This document shows, piece after piece, positions 4,666 through 5,618 of a stretch of DNA of 5,618 bases. Each line of letters begins with the position of its first letter. Position 1 is the stretch's first letter. The stretch is taken from the NCBI GenBank assembly GCA_026786225.1, contig JAJAYN010000486.1, positions 1-5,618 of the forward strand. Direction: 5' to 3'. The notes under the pieces are model-generated. The model worked only from the letters and a program-made list of their open reading frames with translations, ran no database searches and was not told the origin of the DNA. This DNA is from Burkholderiales bacterium (GTDB taxonomy: Bacteria > Pseudomonadota > Gammaproteobacteria > Burkholderiales > Usitatibacteraceae). The position numbers and the translations under genes are program-made.

Positions 4666-5618
4666 ATGATGACCCCCAAAGAAATTGTTTCCGAACTCGA
4701 CAAACACATCGTTGGCCAATCCGCTGCGAAGCGGGCTGTTGCCATCGCGCTGCGCAATCGCTGGCGGCGCATGCAGGTGCCGGAACCCCTGCGTAACGAG
4801 ATCACGCCAAAAAATATCCTGATGATCGGACCGACAGGCGTCGGCAAGACCGAAATCGCGCGACGACTGGCGAAGTTGGCAAACGCACCGTTCCTGAAAG
4901 TCGAAGCCACCAAGTTCACTGAAGTCGGCTATGTTGGCCGCGATGTTGACTCGATCATTCGCGACCTCGCCGAAATTGCGGTGAAGCAGGCCCGCGAGCA
5001 GGAAGCGCAGAAGGTTCGTCACCCGGCCGCCGAGCATGCCGAAGAACGGGTGCTCGATGCGCTGTTGCCGGAAGCGCGCAATTTTGATTTCTATGGCAAG
5101 GCCAAGGAAGGTGATTCCGCTGATGGGGCAGCCAGCCCGGACGGCACCACCCGGCAGAAATTTCGCAAGATGCTGCGGGAAGGCAAGCTTGATGATCGCG
5201 AAATCGAGATCGAAGTCGCGGCAGTATCGGGCAACATGGAGATCTTCGGCCCACCGGGCATGGAAGAACTGACCCAGCAAATCCAGGGCATGTTTCACAA
5301 CATGGGCAATACCCGTAAAAAGACCCGCAAGGTTGCCGTCAAGGAGGCGCTGAAACTCCTTACCGACGAGGAGGCGATGAAACTCGTCAACGACGAGGAA
5401 ACCAAGATTGCCGCGCTAAAAAACATTGAAGAGAACGGCATCGTATTCATCGATGAAATCGACAAAATCGCCAGCCGGTCGGAAAATCAGGGGGCGGATG
5501 TTTCGCGGCAGGGTGTGCAGCGCGATTTACTGCCACTGATTGAAGGCACCACGATCTCCACCAAGTTCGGCATGGTGAAGACCGATCACATTCTTTTCAT
5601 CGCGTCAGGCGCTTTCCA
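4666..5618 (+). CDS. hslU: HslU ATPase subunit of the HslUV protease, 3' end outside window
   Basis: The open frame runs from ATG 4666 (a second ATG at 4669 is equally possible) to the window end without a stop. It encodes about 317 of the roughly 440-450 residues usual for HslU. HslU is a Clp/Hsp100-type AAA+ hexamer that unfolds substrates and threads them into HslV. Visible parts are MTPKEIVSELDKHIVGQ, Walker A GPTGVGKT (55-62), the pore loop GYVG (88-91) and the variable I-domain (about 108-235). Then come PPGMEE before a basic stretch, Walker B GIVFIDEIDK (258-267) with D263/E264, SRQGVQRDLLP, and the sensor-region start TDHILFIASGAF. Sensor 2 and the C-terminal tail that activates HslV are outside the window. 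No strong ribosome site precedes the start. The same frame stays open back into the repeat to an ATG at 4597, but those 23 residues look unlike HslU. Confidence 0.96.
   Translation, partial: MMTPKEIVSELDKHIVGQSAAKRAVAIALRNRWRRMQVPEPLRNEITPKNILMIGPTGVGKTEIARRLAKLANAPFLKVEATKFTEVGYVGRDVDSIIRDLAEIAVKQAREQEAQKVRHPAAEHAEERVLDALLPEARNFDFYGKAKEGDSADGAASPDGTTRQKFRKMLREGKLDDREIEIEVAAVSGNMEIFGPPGMEELTQQIQGMFHNMGNTRKKTRKVAVKEALKLLTDEEAMKLVNDEETKIAALKNIEENGIVFIDEIDKIASRSENQGADVSRQGVQRDLLPLIEGTTISTKFGMVKTDHILFIASGAF

Noticed and set aside
4552..5298. Minus-strand open frame of 248 codons opposite hslU
   Set aside because: The + strand encodes unmistakable HslU with Walker A and the pore loop. The reverse frame is long only because of codon bias, and it runs into the repeat element.
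5344..5385. Direct repeat GAGGCGCTGAAACTC / GAGGCGATGAAACTC, with a GAGGAGG-ATG internal start-like site at 5368-5379
   Set aside because: It encodes the E-A-x-K-L pattern occurring twice in this part of HslU, which E. coli HslU largely shares. The ribosome-like sequence sits too close to the ATG to suggest a real internal start.
1..5618. CRISPR array, tRNA or rRNA genes, complete insertion sequence, phage or toxin-antitoxin genes
   Set aside because: No regularly spaced repeats, cloverleaf-like sequence, transposase motifs or small gene pairs were seen. Almost all of the window is accounted for by the listed genes.

Overview
The window looks like a proteobacterial chromosome, most likely a betaproteobacterium (Burkholderiales or a relative). 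The evidence is an HslV starting with a short EQFHG-type propeptide, an HslU with betaproteobacterial-style sequence (GYVGRDVDSI, VSRQGVQRDLLP), and a moderately high GC content. This placement comes from remembered sequence character, not from a search. All genes lie on the + strand and are tightly packed.

Region 1 (1-3903) is a probable five-gene transcription unit. It holds the C-terminal end of a COG0523/CobW-type GTPase metallochaperone, a LolD/MacB-type ABC ATPase starting directly after the GTPase stop codon (TAA-ATG), an FtsX/MacB-like permease overlapping the ATPase by 4 nt (ATGA), an exported DUF3299 protein, and a cytoplasmic STAS-domain protein starting 2 nt after the DUF3299 stop. 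The GTPase, ABC pair and DUF3299 set resembles loci that respond to zinc limitation in other proteobacteria. The permease's extracytoplasmic domain has His/Asp clusters and the DUF3299 protein has an HCPFC motif, both plausible metal ligands. A zinc or metal role in the envelope is therefore the working hypothesis, but the transport direction and cargo cannot be read from the sequence. The operon promoter lies upstream of the window.

The STAS protein is the least understood gene. It appears to be an internal duplication: a helical module ending in SPPxW followed by a STAS-like fold, present twice. Neither copy has the usual phospho-acceptor serine.

Region 2 (3904-5618) is the hslVU heat-shock protease operon. 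HslV is complete, with its catalytic Thr behind an 8-residue propeptide. HslU is cut off by the window end but intact as far as it goes. Between them sits a 94-bp element with imperfect 13-nt terminal inverted repeats and two internal hairpins. It looks like a REPIN/MITE-type dispersed repeat inserted in the operon 3 nt after the hslV stop, and it fills most of the unusually long 127-nt gap.
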